Source of the DNA: an uncultured Verrucomicrobia subdivision 3 bacterium
GTDB lineage: Bacteria; Verrucomicrobiota; Verrucomicrobiia; Limisphaerales; DASXHY01
Assembly (NCBI GenBank): GCA_937890005.1
Contig: CALBZA010000068.1
Span: 1-15,821 of the forward strand
Length of the DNA: 15,821 nt
Reading direction: 5' to 3'
The notes beneath the pieces are model-generated. The model saw only the letters and a program-made list of their open reading frames with translations. It ran no database searches and was not told where the DNA came from. Of this stretch, positions 15,267 to 15,821 are shown one piece after another. The position numbers were made by a program, and so were the translations under genes. Position 1 is the first letter of the stretch; every line of letters begins with the position of its first letter.

Positions 15267-15280
15267 TGTGTGGCCACACA
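15267..15280. promoter_or_regulatory. Perfect 14-bp palindrome, possible operator
   Basis: TGTGTGGCCACACA reads the same on both strands. It lies in the 246-bp gap between the two small membrane-protein genes, 137 bp before the start at 15417. An interrupted inverted repeat, AGAGT-AA-ACTCT (15247-15258), lies just upstream. Such symmetry suits a dimeric repressor or activator site, but no regulator is encoded nearby and a second copy is not present. Confidence 0.3.
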
Positions 15281-15416
15281 TCGCGCCAAAGATCAGACCG
15301 GCAGGCTGCGTCCGTTTTTCAATTCTGATGCCACTGTTCTTTCGCAATTTTCGAGCAGCTGGGGCGGCGCCTTATCGCCACTTCGATCAATTCTGTAGTT
15401 TGCAAAAAGCGCGTAT

Positions 15417-15605
15417 ATGAACCGCCCAGTCACTGTTTCAGTAATTGCTCTGGCTGTGATCGTCGCGATGACGATTTGGGAAGTTTATGACTTCGCGGTC
15501 ACGGACGAAGGCTTCCGATACTTTTTGTCAGGTGCTTTTGTAGCCTTTCTTGTTATGGCCGCTTTGATCTGGCGTGAGTTTCGACACGTATGGCGCCGGT
15601 CATGA
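15417..15605 (+). CDS. Small two-helix membrane protein
   Basis: The 62-residue product has two hydrophobic segments, about residues 5-24 (VTVSVIALAVIVAMTIW) and 36-52 (YFLSGAFVAFLVMAALIW). They are joined by an acidic loop (FAVTDEGFR), and the chain ends in a basic tail (REFRHVWRRS). This follows the positive-inside rule with both ends in the cytoplasm. No family is recognised. The ribosome-binding site is poor (AAAAAGCG about 6-8 nt upstream). Its length makes chance possible, but the helix-loop-helix pattern with a charged tail is more regular than expected from noise. Confidence 0.5.
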   Translation: MNRPVTVSVIALAVIVAMTIWEVYDFAVTDEGFRYFLSGAFVAFLVMAALIWREFRHVWRRS

Positions 15606-15662
15606 AACCAACGGTCGCGAATGTGCTGCCAACGGCTGTTGTTATTCAGCCATCCCAAATTT

Positions 15663-15785
15663 ATGACCTGCGAGCATCTCAGATCATTGGAACACGCGAT
15701 TCTCGCCCAAGGAATTCGCGAAACGTTTCGTGGAAATGCATGGTCGCAAAATTGTGTCACCGGGCGCTTCAAAACCGGCCAGTGA
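15663..15785 (+). pseudogene. Small conserved gene truncated by insertion at about 15755
   Basis: An ATG at 15663 opens a frame reading MTCEHLRSLEHAILAQGI, then RETFRGNAWSQNC. From memory this resembles the N-terminus of a widespread family of small hypothetical proteins that continue with an R-E-W-V-Y-F-D-like segment. Here the frame changes character right after Cys31 (codon 15753-15755), where a repeat typical of an insertion-sequence end begins, and it stops at 15783-15785 after 40 codons. The expected remainder is absent. An upstream in-frame ATG at 15621 would add 14 residues but no family-like sequence. The simplest reading is a gene interrupted by a mobile element; the 3' part should lie beyond the element. 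The family identification is the weak point. Confidence 0.5.
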
Positions 15786-15821
15786 TGGGCGGTTCAAAAC
15801 CGGCCACCCTGAGGTGTGTGT
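15755..15821. mobile_element. Probable terminus of an IS21-type insertion sequence
   Basis: Two copies of TTCAAAACCGGCCA (15768-15781 and 15793-15806) recur with a 25-bp period, each preceded by GGGCG plus one base. The sequence starts about TGTCACCGGG at 15755, exactly where the small coding frame loses its family-like sequence. IS21-family elements have TG...CA ends and carry several short repeated transposase-binding sites inside each terminus, which this arrangement fits. No istA/istB reading frame is inside the window because it ends 66 bp later. The exact boundary (15753-15757), the family, and which end this is all remain inferences. Confidence 0.5.

Noticed and set aside
14663..15289. 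208-codon minus-strand frame over the small membrane-protein gene
   Set aside because: It is antisense to a frame with a signal peptide and four helices, and its own sequence is Thr/Arg/Met-rich with no recognisable feature.
15602..15821. Open plus-strand frame from an ATG overlapping the 62-codon gene stop (ATGA) to the window edge
   Set aside because: The overlap is tempting, but the translation is Arg/Ser/Pro-rich and runs through the insertion-sequence repeats; another frame in the same place carries the family-like sequence.

Overview
The window is GC-rich bacterial DNA with gene families and small interspersed repeats typical of the Planctomycetes-Verrucomicrobia group. I favour Verrucomicrobiota (Pedosphaera/Limisphaerales-like). 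This rests on family resemblance and the style of the noncoding repeats; there is no rRNA or other marker gene here.

Positions 157-13897 hold nine genes, all on the minus strand, and at least eight look like one transcription unit. In transcription order they are: a membrane-anchored coiled-coil protein with a five-cysteine cluster (12518-13897); after a 186-bp gap, a MoxR-type AAA+ ATPase (11297-12331); a secreted, membrane-anchored protein with discoidin-like and glutamine-amidotransferase-like regions (9078-11300); an ABC ATPase (8146-9081); two paralogous ABC-2 permeases (7193-8143 and 5591-7168); a DUF58 protein (4712-5578); a BatA-like VWA membrane protein (2964-4715); and a 935-residue membrane protein with two VWA domains (157-2964). 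Three junctions are 4-nt ATGA overlaps, one is a 1-nt TGATG overlap, and the remaining gaps are 2, 24 and 12 bp.

The layout resembles the MoxR/DUF58/VWA (Bat-type) chaperone modules, but with a complete ABC-2 exporter in the middle of the operon and no BatD or TPR partner inside the window. A reasonable model is that the MoxR ATPase, working through DUF58 and the VWA proteins, assembles or remodels an envelope complex that includes the exporter. That is inference, and the substrate is unknown.

Positions 13898-14705 contain no supportable gene. They hold the presumed operon leader, a GGACTAT-type tandem repeat, a GGGCGAACC hairpin of the mobile-palindrome type and a purine/pyrimidine inverted repeat.

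The right end is plus-strand. It carries a signal-peptide-bearing four-helix membrane protein (14706-15170), a 62-residue two-helix membrane protein (15417-15605), and the 5' part of a small conserved gene (from 15663). The last is cut off at about 15755 by what looks like the terminus of an IS21-type insertion sequence running off the window edge.
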